A stretch of DNA of 64,000 bases from positions 1-64,000 of the forward strand of contig CASEAH010000078.1 in NCBI GenBank assembly GCA_949285935.1. Reading direction: 5' to 3'. The notes beneath the pieces are model-generated. The model had not been told where the DNA came from. It saw only the letters and a program-made list of their open reading frames with translations, and searched no databases. Positions 37,375 to 45,866 of the stretch are shown in pieces. A program made the translations under genes and the position numbers. The first letter of the stretch is position 1; each line of letters opens with the position of its first letter. Origin of the DNA: an uncultured Oscillospiraceae bacterium (GTDB lineage Bacteria; Bacillota; Clostridia; Oscillospirales; Ruminococcaceae).

Positions 37375-38069
37375 GCCTGTTCCGGAGGCCATTACCGGGG
37401 GATGACCCAGCGGTTTGCGTGCCTTTGTTTTTGCGGCGCGCCGCAGGTAAATCGGTGGTGCCCCAAGAGTCAAGGTGGTGGGCAAAGCCGGGACAGGAAC
37501 AGTCCGGTAAGGGCCCCTTATACCGGTGAGCCTCTTTCAGGAGGCGGGAAGGGTCTGCTGTCTGGCTCGCCTGCCTTGTGATCTCTGAAAGATGTTTCAC
37601 CCACCGGCAAAATTTTTCTGCTTCAGGAAACAACTGTTTTACCCTCTTGCCACCCAAACTGCCCATGAAAGCTTTTGGCGTTTCGTGGGCGTGGGCTTGT
37701 CAAAGTTTTTTATGTACCGATCCAGGCAACGGATAAAGCGTTCTTTGACCTGTTTCATCCAGCAGCGAAAGTCTCTGGTACTCTTCAGTTTAACCGGCAT
37801 GTGGCTGCCAAAGCTGCTTATGCCCCGGCCCATCCGGTGGCAGGAACAGGCGGAATCAAGACCTGCTGCCGGAATATGCCCAAAGAGGTGCAGCCCGGTT
37901 TGGGATGCCAGTTGCCCTGTGATCCTCAAACAGGCGGCAGCTGCTTGCATCCTGCCTGTTGCTGGCAGCCAGTGGTCAGCAGTTCGCTTTGCTCAACGCC
38001 TGGAACCAATGCTTTTGGCGGGGTGTGTCCACCATCCGAGCCGGTGCTTTCCCTATCCAACAACAAAAC
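37375..38069. other. Intergenic region without a supported gene
   Basis: About 700 bp between converging genes. It contains a 12-bp palindrome GCGGCGCGCCGC near 37436. A leftward 103-codon frame (37639-37950) has no ribosome-binding site or recognisable domain. The text may be decayed coding DNA, but nothing specific can be named. Confidence 0.45.
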
Positions 38070-38101
38070 AGAGCGGCCGCCTTTTCACAGGCGGCCGCTC
38101 T
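38070..38101. terminator. Bidirectional terminator between converging operons
   Basis: AGAGCGGCCGCC/GGCGGCCGCTCT (38070-38081 / 38090-38101), 8-nt loop, T-rich on both exits. It lies between the Rnf/DUF4015 unit and the leftward UPF0210 unit. Confidence 0.85.
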
Positions 38102-38188
38102 TTCCATTTGCAGTTCTGTACAGGGGACACAGACCCATGAAATCTGTGCCCTTTGGCGCATATGAAACTGTACAGGAGACAGCTCCCA

Positions 38189-39544
38189 TCAGTTTTTCAG
38201 GCTCTGCATGGGGGCGGGAATCTGGCCGCCCCGGGCGATAAAACGGGCAGGGGAGAAGGTGCTGACCTTCATGACCGGGCCGTAGCCCAGCAGCCCGCCA
38301 AAATTCAGCTGTTCTCCTTCTTTTTTGCCTATGGCAGGGATGACCCGGACGGCGGTGGTCTTGGAGTTGACCATGCCGATGGCGGCCTCGTCGGCGATCA
38401 TAGCCGAAATCACCTCGGCAGGAGTGTCTCCCGGAATGATGATCATATCCAGACCCACCGAACAGACGGCGGTCATGGCCTCCAGCTTTTCAATGGACAG
38501 GGAGCCGCACTGAGCGGCGGCGATCATTCCGGCATCCTCTGAAACAGGAATGAAGGCGCCGGAAAGCCCTCCAACCCGGGAAGAAGCCATGACGCCGCCC
38601 TTTTTGACCGCGTCGTTGAGAAGGGCAAGGGCGGCGGTGGTGCCGCAGGCGCCGCAGCTTTCCAGCCCCATTTCCTCCAGGATATGGGCGACGCTGTCCC
38701 CCACGGCAGGAGTGGGCGCCAGAGACAGATCCACAATGCCGAAGGGTACCCCCAGCCGCTGAGAAGCTTGCGTACCCACCAGCTGCCCCATGCGGGTGAT
38801 CTTGAAGGCGGTGCGTTTGACCACGTCCGCAATCTCGCTGATGGAGCAGTCGGGACATTTTGCCAGGGCTGCCCGCACCACGCCGGGACCGCTGACCCCT
38901 ACGTTGATGACACAATCCCCTTCGCCCACGCCGTGGAAGGCTCCGGCCATAAAGGGATTGTCGTCGGGCGCGTTGCAGAGGACCACCAGCTTGGCTGCGC
39001 CGATGCATTCCCGGTCCTGGGTCAGTTCGGAACATTGCCGGACGATTTGTCCCATCATGGCTACGGCGTCCATATTGATCCCCGCCTTGGTGGAGCCTAC
39101 GTTGACCGAGGCGCAGATGTTTTCCGTGCGGCTCAGAGCTTCGGGAATAGAGCGGATCAGCTCCAGTTCACCGGGGGCAAAGCCTTTCTGGACCAGAGCG
39201 GAATAGCCGCCGATAAAATTGACTCCTACCGTGTTGGCAGCCCGCTGCAGGGCCAGAGCCAGGGTGACCGGGTCTCCGCCGCAGGAGGCCAGCAGCAGGG
39301 AAATGGGGGTCACCGAGATCCGTTTGTTGATAATGGGGATGCCATATTCCGCCTCGATGTCCTCGCCGGTTTTGACCAGATCCCGGGCGTACCGGCAGAT
39401 TTTGTCATAGATCCGGTCGGCAACCACCCGGGTGTCGCTGCCGGCGCAGTCCAGCAGGGAGATGCCCATGGTGATGGTGCGTACATCCAGACACTGGTCC
39501 TGGATCATATGGATCGTTTCCAGGATATCCTTTGTTTCAAGCAT
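38189..39544 (-). CDS. UPF0210 (DUF711) family protein
   Basis: 451 residues, full length. This family has a glycyl-radical-enzyme-like fold annotation (PFL-like) but no proven activity. It has conserved blocks such as [35 protein letters not shown] and AARPGxQ-like ends. It is almost always next to a small ACT-domain protein, as here (44 bp apart), which suggests a functional pair in amino-acid sensing or metabolism. No catalytic residue can be assigned with confidence. Confidence 0.92.
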   Translation of the reverse strand: MLETKDILETIHMIQDQCLDVRTITMGISLLDCAGSDTRVVADRIYDKICRYARDLVKTGEDIEAEYGIPIINKRISVTPISLLLASCGGDPVTLALALQRAANTVGVNFIGGYSALVQKGFAPGELELIRSIPEALSRTENICASVNVGSTKAGINMDAVAMMGQIVRQCSELTQDRECIGAAKLVVLCNAPDDNPFMAGAFHGVGEGDCVINVGVSGPGVVRAALAKCPDCSISEIADVVKRTAFKITRMGQLVGTQASQRLGVPFGIVDLSLAPTPAVGDSVAHILEEMGLESCGACGTTAALALLNDAVKKGGVMASSRVGGLSGAFIPVSEDAGMIAAAQCGSLSIEKLEAMTAVCSVGLDMIIIPGDTPAEVISAMIADEAAIGMVNSKTTAVRVIPAIGKKEGEQLNFGGLLGYGPVMKVSTFSPARFIARGGQIPAPMQSLKN

Positions 39545-39588
39545 GAAGAAAATTCCCTCCGAGATGATGTTGTGAGTGGATCGCCGGA

Positions 39589-39858
39589 TCAGATGCGGTG
39601 CATAGAATTGAAGAGATCCTCGTGCATCACATGGGTGGCCAGCCCCAGGTCGGCGCCGATCTGGTTGACCGATGCCGCAAACTGGCCAAACTCCGTATTA
39701 AGCCCGGACACATCCACCAGCATGATCATGGCGAACATATCCTGAAGAACCGACTGGGTGACCTCGATGACGTTGGCGTTGGATTTGGCGCATGCGCCGG
39801 CCACCTGGGCCAGAATCCCCACCATATCCTTGCCAATGACAGTAATAACAGCTCTCAT
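39589..39858 (-). CDS. ACT-domain protein (UPF0237 family)
   Basis: 89 residues. A single ACT domain related to GcvR and to the ligand-binding ACT domains that sense amino acids ([20 protein letters not shown] at the start). It is the usual partner of UPF0210 proteins and is co-transcribed with the downstream UPF0210 gene. The start is ATG at 39858 with GGAGG 11 nt upstream. A longer in-frame reading to 40284 is antisense to the neighbouring gene and not used. Confidence 0.92.
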   Translation of the reverse strand: MRAVITVIGKDMVGILAQVAGACAKSNANVIEVTQSVLQDMFAMIMLVDVSGLNTEFGQFAASVNQIGADLGLATHVMHEDLFNSMHRI

Positions 39859-39931
39859 ACCTTGACAGACCTCCTTTTGATCCCGTGATTGCAAACAAGT
39901 TAAAGCGTTAAAGCTGGATGGAATGTTTTTA

Positions 39932-39960
39932 AGTTTACCACACCGGATACGGTTGCGCAA
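39932..39960 (-). promoter_or_regulatory. Promoter of the ACT-UPF0210 operon
   Basis: Minus strand: TTGCGC (39960-39955), 17 bp, TAAACT (39937-39932). Its -35 overlaps that of the divergent HD-gene promoter within the palindrome TTGCGCAA (39953-39960). Confidence 0.6.
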
Positions 39961-39981
39961 TGCCTCAGGGTGTGATATAGT
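39953..39981 (+). promoter_or_regulatory. Promoter of the HD-hydrolase-AlaX operon
   Basis: Plus strand: TTGCGC (39953-39958), 17 bp, TATAGT (39976-39981). It is back to back with the leftward ACT promoter and shares its -35 palindrome. Confidence 0.7.
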
Positions 39982-40021
39982 GCAAAGAGCGGATTTTATA
40001 CCCACAGGGAGGAGAATTTTG

Positions 40022-40600
40022 TTGGATACGCGCAGGCTGATCGATTTTCTGGGCCGGGCCGAGCGGCTTAAATGCAACACCCGCCACTGCGTGACCTCCA
40101 CCGGAAGGCCGGAGAGCGTGGCGGAGCATTGCTGGCGGGCCGCACTGATGGCCCTGCTGGTGGCTCCGGACCACCCGGAACTGGACATGGACCGGGTGAT
40201 CCGCATGTGCCTGATCCACGATCTGGGGGAGGCTGTCACCGGAGATATCCCCAGCTTCCTCAAAACAGGGGAAAACGAAGCCACGGAAGAACAGGCCGTG
40301 GAGGAGCTTCTGGCGGGGCTGGAAGAACCGTTGGCCGGCCGAATGCGGGAGCTTTTTGCGGAAATGAAGGCTCAGTCTACCGCCGAAGCCCGGTTGTTCA
40401 AGGCGATTGACAAGCTGGAAGCCGTGCTGTCTCACAATGAAGCGCCGCTGGAAAGCTGGTCCCCGCTGGAGTACGAGCTCAACCGCGTCTATGGACAGGA
40501 GGAAGCGCAGGTATCCCCGGCCATGGCGCAGCTCCGCCGGACCCTGGCGGAAGATACGGAGCGGAAAATCTCCCAAGCGGGGAAAAAGATGCCCCAGTAA
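40022..40600 (+). CDS. HD-domain hydrolase, YfbR-like
   Basis: 192 residues. A small HD phosphohydrolase with metal ligands in VAEHCWRAALMALLV, LIHDLGEAVTGD and AIDKLEAVLSH. The family includes 5'-deoxynucleotidases such as YfbR, so a nucleotide substrate is likely. The start is TTG at 40022 (or the adjacent TTG at 40019), with GGGAGGAG 6-9 nt upstream. It heads a four-gene run, with the AlaX gene 27 bp downstream. Confidence 0.88.
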   Translation: MDTRRLIDFLGRAERLKCNTRHCVTSTGRPESVAEHCWRAALMALLVAPDHPELDMDRVIRMCLIHDLGEAVTGDIPSFLKTGENEATEEQAVEELLAGLEEPLAGRMRELFAEMKAQSTAEARLFKAIDKLEAVLSHNEAPLESWSPLEYELNRVYGQEEAQVSPAMAQLRRTLAEDTERKISQAGKKMPQ

Positions 40601-40627
40601 GAAGCGATCCTAAAGGAGGAACCATAG

Positions 40628-41830
40628 ATGTCTGTCAAAAAATTGTATGAGGAGGATTCTTTCCTCAAAAGCTGCCAGGCCAGAGTGACCCGGTGTGTTG
40701 CCGACGGTGAGAAATGGGCGGTGGCCCTGGACCAGACGGTCTTTTTCCCGGAGGGCGGCGGCCAGCCCAGCGATACCGGATTTTTGGGAGAAGTGCCGGT
40801 GGAATACGTGTACGAAAAAGAAGGAGAAGTCTGGCACCGGTGTGCCTCTCCGCTGGAAGAAGGCGCGGAAGTTCAGGCTGTCATCGACTGGGAGCGCCGT
40901 CTGGACCATATCCAGCAGCATACCGGCGAGCATATTTTTTCCTACGCCATCTGGAAAAAATTCGGCGTGGGCAATATTGGGTTTCACCTGGGCCGGGAAG
41001 TGGTCACCATTGACCTGACCCGGGCCCTTACTCCCGAGGAGCTGGAGGCGTCGGAGAATTTTGCCAACCAGATTGTCTGGGAGGATCACCCCATCCGTGC
41101 TTTCTGGCGGCGGGATGATGATCTGGATGACCTGGAAATGCGGAAAAAGACCGAAAAAGTGGCCGGAATGCTTCGAATCATCCAGGTGGAAGACGGCGAC
41201 GTCTGCACCTGCTGCGGTACCCATGCCTCCGCCTCCGGTCAGGTGGGGCCCATTAAGGTGCTGCGCCAGGAGAGCCATAAGGGCGGCGTCCGACTGGAAT
41301 TTGTCTGCGGCGGCCGGGCCCTGCGGGATTATCAGGCCAAGCACCGGCAGATCACTGCCATCGGCGCCGACCTTTCCACCAAGGAGGAAGGGATTTTTGC
41401 GGCGGTGCGCAACCTGAAGGAAGAGGCAGCCCAGCTGCGGAGCCAGCTGCGGGCGCGTTCCGCCCAGCTGATGGCAGCCCGGGCCAGGGAGATCCTGGAT
41501 GCTTCCGCCGCCACAAAAGACATCCGGGTGCTTTGCACCGTTCAGGAGGATATTGACGCCAAGGAAGCCAAAATGCTTCTTACCAGCCTGCTGGAAGCAG
41601 GAGAAAAAACCACCGCGGCGGTCATTTACGCCGATGGAGAACGGGTGGGTTATCTGTTGGGCAGCACACAGGGCGGCCTGGACTGCCGGAACCTGTGCCA
41701 GGCGGCCAACGGCCTCTGGGGAGGCAAGGGCGGCGGATCGGCCACCTTCGCCCAGGGCAGCGGCAAGCGGTCTCCGGGTTGGAAGGAGGCTGCTGACAGC
41801 CTGACCCGCCTGATGGAGCAGCAGGCATGA
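40628..41830 (+). CDS. Alanyl-tRNA editing protein (AlaX-type, with DHHA1)
   Basis: 400 residues. It is related to the editing and C-terminal parts of alanyl-tRNA synthetase but lacks the synthetase core. Zinc ligands are HTGEH (about 99-103) and CCGTH (about 196-200). A coiled region and a DHHA1 domain (about 290-400) follow, ending with GGGSATFAQGSG. It should hydrolyse mischarged Ser- or Gly-tRNA-Ala. The ATG at 40628 has AAAGGAGG upstream. Its stop overlaps the next start (ATGA). Confidence 0.92.
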   Translation: MSVKKLYEEDSFLKSCQARVTRCVADGEKWAVALDQTVFFPEGGGQPSDTGFLGEVPVEYVYEKEGEVWHRCASPLEEGAEVQAVIDWERRLDHIQQHTGEHIFSYAIWKKFGVGNIGFHLGREVVTIDLTRALTPEELEASENFANQIVWEDHPIRAFWRRDDDLDDLEMRKKTEKVAGMLRIIQVEDGDVCTCCGTHASASGQVGPIKVLRQESHKGGVRLEFVCGGRALRDYQAKHRQITAIGADLSTKEEGIFAAVRNLKEEAAQLRSQLRARSAQLMAARAREILDASAATKDIRVLCTVQEDIDAKEAKMLLTSLLEAGEKTTAAVIYADGERVGYLLGSTQGGLDCRNLCQAANGLWGGKGGGSATFAQGSGKRSPGWKEAADSLTRLMEQQA

Positions 41831-42873
41831 GCCGGGGTACCGGAACGGATGTGGTAAAAAGTACAGCGGCCTGGAGTGTCATCCCACCGGGATATGCCCC
41901 TCTGGGCAGGCTGGGACTGGTCCTGTCCGGCGGCGGGGCCAAGGGCGCCTACCAGGCAGGCGTTTTCCGGGCGCTGGCGGACCTGGATCTCATGTCCCAG
42001 GTGGCGGCGGTTTCAGGCAGTTCCATAGGAGCCCTTAACGCCGTGCTGTTTGCCATGGAGGACAAGGCGCTTTGGGATCAGGTATGGGGCCAGGTAAGCT
42101 ATGGGCGATTTTTGGCCCGGGATGAGGACGCCCCCAAACGAAAGCTGATGGATCTCATCCGGGAACTGCGGGATGGGGAGCCGGTGCGCAACCTGGGAGA
42201 ACTGATCGCCCGCAGCCAGCTTTCCCCCTTCTCCCAGACCGGCATCCGCCAGGTGCTGGAGGAGTTTATTGATTTTGAGAAGGTGCGCCGCTTCCGCGCG
42301 CCCTTATATGCCTGTGCCTACGATATGGAAGCCATGGAGCCGGCTTATTTCCGCCTGAATGGGCGTACCCGGGAGGAAATTATCACCCTGACCCTGGCGT
42401 CTTCCGCCATTCCGGTGGTGTTCCCGCCGGTAGAATTTGAGGGAAAAACCTACTGCGACGGGGGGATCGTACCCCCCTACGCCCCTCGGGACAATTCCGA
42501 CAAGATCCCCCTCCGCCCTCTGGAAAAAGAATCCTGCGATTATATCCTTATCGTCTACCTCAGCCATGATGACCGGGTGGATACCTCCCGGTTCCCGGGA
42601 AAAGCGCAGTTCATCCATCTGTATCCTTCCCGGCCGCTGGAACTGGTAAAGGGGGCAGGAACGCTGGATCTGACCCGGGATTCCATTGTGAGCCATATGA
42701 TCCAGGGCTATAACGATGCGGCGGGAGCTCTGGGGCCCCTGCTGATGGGCCTTCTCAGGGGCCGCGCCCCACAGGAATTGATTCTTCGCCATGAAGAGGA
42801 GAATCAGCGGTTCCTGGAGCATGGAGCAGCGCCGGCAGAGGCGGAAAAGCCCGGCCGCCGGAGCACTCCATGA
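41827..42873 (+). CDS. Patatin-like phospholipase
   Basis: 348 residues. The patatin domain occupies about 28-270. The oxyanion loop is SGGGAKGAYQAG, the nucleophile elbow GSSIGA (catalytic Ser), and the Asp dyad member is in YCDGG. It should act on acyl lipids in the cytoplasm or at the membrane. The first 25 residues are not conserved. It is translationally coupled at both ends (4-bp overlaps with AlaX and the YgjP gene). Confidence 0.92.
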   Translation: MSRGTGTDVVKSTAAWSVIPPGYAPLGRLGLVLSGGGAKGAYQAGVFRALADLDLMSQVAAVSGSSIGALNAVLFAMEDKALWDQVWGQVSYGRFLARDEDAPKRKLMDLIRELRDGEPVRNLGELIARSQLSPFSQTGIRQVLEEFIDFEKVRRFRAPLYACAYDMEAMEPAYFRLNGRTREEIITLTLASSAIPVVFPPVEFEGKTYCDGGIVPPYAPRDNSDKIPLRPLEKESCDYILIVYLSHDDRVDTSRFPGKAQFIHLYPSRPLELVKGAGTLDLTRDSIVSHMIQGYNDAAGALGPLLMGLLRGRAPQELILRHEEENQRFLEHGAAPAEAEKPGRRSTP

Positions 42874-43568
42874 CCGCCCGGGGCAATGGGGTCTGCGAAG
42901 GGATCCCTTATACAGTGATCCGCTCTTCCCGGCGGACCGTGGCCATCCATATCACCCGTGAGGGAAGGGTGGAGGTAAGGGCGCCCTACCGGACGCCGGA
43001 TGTCTTTCTGGAAGAAGTGGTTTGCTCCCGGGAGAAATGGATCCGGGAGCATCTTGCCCTTCAGCAGCAAAAAGTATCCCGGCAGGAAGCCTTTACCCTG
43101 GCAGACGGCGTGCAGGTGCCGGTCTGGGGGCAGGAACTGACGGTGCGGACGGAAGAAAACGCGGCAGCCCCCCGGTTGGCGGCCGGGGAGATCCTGCTGC
43201 CGCCGGGAGAAGAGGCAGCGCGGAAAGTCTGGATGGAAACCCTTTTCCGGGAAGAAGCGGCAAAACAGCTTCCCCAGATCACAGCCGCCTGGAGCGCCCG
43301 CACCGGACTTGCCGCCGCGGGGGTCCGGATTACCGGAGCGCGGACCCGGTGGGGCAGCTGCTCCGGAGAGAATCGGATCTGCTACAGCTGGCGGCTGGCT
43401 GCTGCACCTCTGCCCGCAGTGGAATATGTGGTGATCCATGAACTGGCCCATACCCGGCATCACGACCACTCAGCCCGGTTTTGGGAGCTGGTGGAGCGGT
43501 ATCTCCCGGACTGGCGGCAGCGGCGGGAGCTGCTCCGCACGGTCCAGGACCTGGCAGAGTGGCTGTAA
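42870..43568 (+). CDS. YgjP/SprT-like zinc metallopeptidase (DUF45)
   Basis: 232 residues. The C-terminal half has the gluzincin motif HELAHTRHHDHSARFW (HExxH plus a downstream His) and the family block TRWGSCSGENRICYSWRL. The N-terminal half matches the YgjP fold. The family is predicted to be a metal-dependent hydrolase; its substrate is unknown. The start overlaps the patatin stop by 4 bp with GGAG upstream. It ends the run. Confidence 0.9.
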   Translation: MTARGNGVCEGIPYTVIRSSRRTVAIHITREGRVEVRAPYRTPDVFLEEVVCSREKWIREHLALQQQKVSRQEAFTLADGVQVPVWGQELTVRTEENAAAPRLAAGEILLPPGEEAARKVWMETLFREEAAKQLPQITAAWSARTGLAAAGVRITGARTRWGSCSGENRICYSWRLAAAPLPAVEYVVIHELAHTRHHDHSARFWELVERYLPDWRQRRELLRTVQDLAEWL

Positions 43569-43604
43569 AACCCGACCATGAAAAAACAACCAAACAGCCT
43601 AAAA

Positions 43605-43659
43605 GGAAAAACAGCACCCTTTGGCGTGTAAAACGCCGAAAAAGGATGCTGTTTTTTTA
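43605..43659 (+). terminator. Terminator of the HD-AlaX-patatin-YgjP operon
   Basis: AAAAACAGCACCCTTT and AAAGGATGCTGTTTTTTT pair, with an inner GGCGT/ACGCC stem (43605-43659). Long T tract on the plus strand. Confidence 0.88.
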
Positions 43660-43771
43660 TGTTTCAGTCAGTATCTTCAGAAAGCAGAAGGTAAAATGGG
43701 CTTCTGAAACCGGGCGAAGCTCCGATGCTGCTTTTTATGATCCGTGTGCAGCTTCCCGATGTGTGAAGCCG

Positions 43772-44284
43772 CTATTCTTCCCGGGAAAGGGCCGTCAGAA
43801 TTTCTCCCACATAGACCCGGTGATAATCTTCATCCCCGTAGCAAGCGGGAAGGATTTCCCGGTCCACAAACCGGTCGGGATCCAGATCCTGGGCGTACAG
43901 CTTGCGGCAGAGAAGGACCAGACGGGCCTCCTCAAAGTAGGGGGTCCCCTGATGGCGGAGGACCGTGAGGCCGGAAGCGGCTATCTTATCCTCGTCCCGG
44001 CCGGATACTGACCCACAGTAGGCCAGGGTTTTTCGGTATTCCTCGGGAAAGAAAGTGAGGGAAAAGGTATCCGCGGCCTCCATGAAGCCGAAAGTGTGAC
44101 GGGCATGGCGCACAAAGACAAAAACAACATTTTTCTTCCACAGGACACCCATGCCGCCCCAGCTGGCAGTCATGGTGTTGACCTTCCCTTCTTTTTCGGC
44201 GGTAATGAGGGCCCACTCTTTTCCGATAAGCTGGAAAGGATTTTCCCGCAGTTCCAGGGGAGAGAGTTCTTTCAGTTGTGACAT
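43772..44284 (-). CDS. Flavin reductase-like protein
   Basis: 170 residues of the FMN-binding split-barrel flavin reductase family. The block KVNTMTASWGGMGVLWKKN and the FVRHARHTFGFM region match family members of clostridia. Members bind FMN and reduce flavin, or act as small flavoproteins of unknown acceptor. The ATG at 44284 has GGAGGAA upstream. The gene is downstream of the glycosyltransferase on the same strand, 67 bp apart. Confidence 0.9.
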   Translation of the reverse strand: MSQLKELSPLELRENPFQLIGKEWALITAEKEGKVNTMTASWGGMGVLWKKNVVFVFVRHARHTFGFMEAADTFSLTFFPEEYRKTLAYCGSVSGRDEDKIAASGLTVLRHQGTPYFEEARLVLLCRKLYAQDLDPDRFVDREILPACYGDEDYHRVYVGEILTALSREE

Positions 44285-44351
44285 GGCATTTCCTCCGGTT
44301 CATCAAATCTCATGTACTATATGGGTATGCTCCCCGGGGTTGAAGATGTCA

Positions 44352-45281
44352 TCAGCTGTGAAGGTATTCTTCAATGATATACCGGGGACGGTGCTTGCTT
44401 TCCAGATAGATTTTGCCCAGATATTCTCCAATGACACCAATGGCCAGCAGCTGCAGGCCGCCGATGGCCCAGATGGATACGATCATGGAGGTCCAGCCCG
44501 GCACCGTCCGGCCCAGAAAATGGCTGGCCAGGAAATAAATCAGCATACCCAGGCTTACCATAAAAATCAGTACCCCCAGCAGGGTGATGAAACGGATGGG
44601 CTTGACCGACAGGGAAGTAATGCCGTCCAGGGCGAAATTGAGCATCTTGGACAGGGGGTATTTGGATTCCCCGGCAAAACGCTTGCCCCGGCTGTATTCC
44701 ACCACAGCGGTCTTATAGCCGATCATGGGAACCACGCCCCGGAGGAAAAGATTCACTTCTCCAAACTGGGCCAGTCCCTCCAGAGCGCGGCGGCTCATCA
44801 GCCGGTAATCGGCATGATTGTAGACCGTTTCCGCCCCCATCAGGTTCATCAGGCGGTAAAATGCCTGGGCGGTGGTCCGCTTAAAAAAGGTATCGGTTTC
44901 CCGGGAGTTGCGCACGCCGTAAACGATGTCGCAGCCGTTTGTCTGGAATTCCTCCCAGAAACGGTCCACCGCGTCAATGTCATCCTGCAGGTCCGCGTCC
45001 ATGGAGATCACCGCGTCCGCACGGTCCTTGGCGGTCATGAGGCCTGCCAGCAGGGCGTTCTGGTGTCCGCGGTTCCGGGCCAGCTTGAGACCCTCAAAAA
45101 GCGGATCCTCCTGATGCAGCTGGCAGATCATTTCCCAGGTGCGGTCCCGGGAACCGTCGTTGACCAGCAGCACCCGACTTTCCTCAGAGATCAGCCCCCG
45201 ATCCATCAGGGAGGTCATTTTTTCCCGCAGACGCCGGGAAGTTTCGGGAAGGACCTCCTCTTCGTTATAGCAGGGGACCAC
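44352..45281 (-). CDS. Family 2 glycosyltransferase with C-terminal membrane helices (start disrupted)
   Basis: At least 309 residues: a GT-A domain (about 1-230) with nucleotide-sugar and metal motifs VLLVNDGSRDRTW and SMDADLQDD, and an R-x-x-W-like region replaced by VNLFLRGVVP. Two C-terminal membrane helices (about 235-295) follow. It resembles DPM1/GtrB/CsbB enzymes that load a sugar onto undecaprenyl phosphate for export and wall decoration. The start is odd. The best ribosome-binding site (AAAGGTGG) and GTG codon are at 45299, and the frame then reads GTG AAT ACA TGA before TAT ATC GTG. An in-frame stop at 45290-45288 thus breaks the natural N-terminus. The call uses the downstream GTG at 45281. 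Confidence 0.8.
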   Translation of the reverse strand: MVPCYNEEEVLPETSRRLREKMTSLMDRGLISEESRVLLVNDGSRDRTWEMICQLHQEDPLFEGLKLARNRGHQNALLAGLMTAKDRADAVISMDADLQDDIDAVDRFWEEFQTNGCDIVYGVRNSRETDTFFKRTTAQAFYRLMNLMGAETVYNHADYRLMSRRALEGLAQFGEVNLFLRGVVPMIGYKTAVVEYSRGKRFAGESKYPLSKMLNFALDGITSLSVKPIRFITLLGVLIFMVSLGMLIYFLASHFLGRTVPGWTSMIVSIWAIGGLQLLAIGVIGEYLGKIYLESKHRPRYIIEEYLHS

Positions 45282-45359
45282 GATATATCATGTATTCACG
45301 TCAGAACCACCTTTGATTATATCCTTTTGCACCCGGAGCAACCGGGGCTTATGCCCCTT

Positions 45360-45389
45360 ATATTACCCCAAAGGGCCTGGGAAAGTCAA
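45360..45389 (-). promoter_or_regulatory. Promoter of the glycosyltransferase gene
   Basis: Minus strand: TTGACT (45389-45384), 18 bp, TAATAT (45365-45360). The predicted transcript begins about 50 nt before the GTG at 45299. Confidence 0.5.
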
Positions 45390-45451
45390 CGCGAAGAAGG
45401 CCAAAAAGAAGGACGGGAGCGGAATGTCACAAAAAGTTTGCAATTTACTGA

Positions 45452-45482
45452 TTGACAGATAATATTATATAAAATATAATAT
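45452..45482 (+). promoter_or_regulatory. Consensus promoter with embedded PadR operator
   Basis: TTGACA (45452-45457), exactly 17 bp, TATAAT (45475-45480): a perfect sigma-A consensus. The spacer and -10 carry a perfect inverted repeat ATATTATAT-AAA-ATATAATAT (45462-45470, 45474-45482). This is the natural binding site for the PadR repressor encoded first in the operon. Confidence 0.85.
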
Positions 45483-45548
45483 CGTTGTAAAAACAATAAT
45501 GTCATAAATAAGTATTGGCAGACAGGAAGGAGAAGGGAGCGTGACAAC

Positions 45549-45866
45549 ATGATCTTCAGCCCCAACGCGGCCCTGATGGACGCCATCGTCCTTTCGGTGG
45601 TGGCCCGGGAGGGGACCTATGGCTACAAGATCACCCAGGACATCCGGGCGGTAATGGATATTTCGGAATCCACCCTCTATCCCGTGCTGCGCCGGCTCCA
45701 ACGGGAAGAATATCTGGAGGTGTACGACCAGGCCTTTGCCGGGCGCAACCGGCGCTATTACCAGATTACCGACAAGGGCCGGATGCAGCTGGATATTTAC
45801 CGGAAGGAATGGGAGAACTACAAGAGCCGGCTTGACGGCGTTTTTTACGGAGGAACCATGCCATGA
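45549..45866 (+). CDS. PadR-family transcriptional regulator
   Basis: 105 residues. A winged-helix PadR protein (about 1-85, MDAIVLSVVAREGTYGYKITQDI ... STLYPVLRRLQREEYLEVY) with a short C-terminal helix for dimerisation. It most likely represses its own operon through the palindrome at the upstream -10. The ATG at 45549 is preceded by a GGAGAAGGGAG region. Its stop overlaps the next start by 4 bp. Confidence 0.92.
   Translation: MIFSPNAALMDAIVLSVVAREGTYGYKITQDIRAVMDISESTLYPVLRRLQREEYLEVYDQAFAGRNRRYYQITDKGRMQLDIYRKEWENYKSRLDGVFYGGTMP

Noticed and set aside
37639..37950. 103-codon minus-strand frame with a basic C-terminus, considered as a transposase remnant
   Set aside because: No conserved transposase motif or inverted repeats could be identified.
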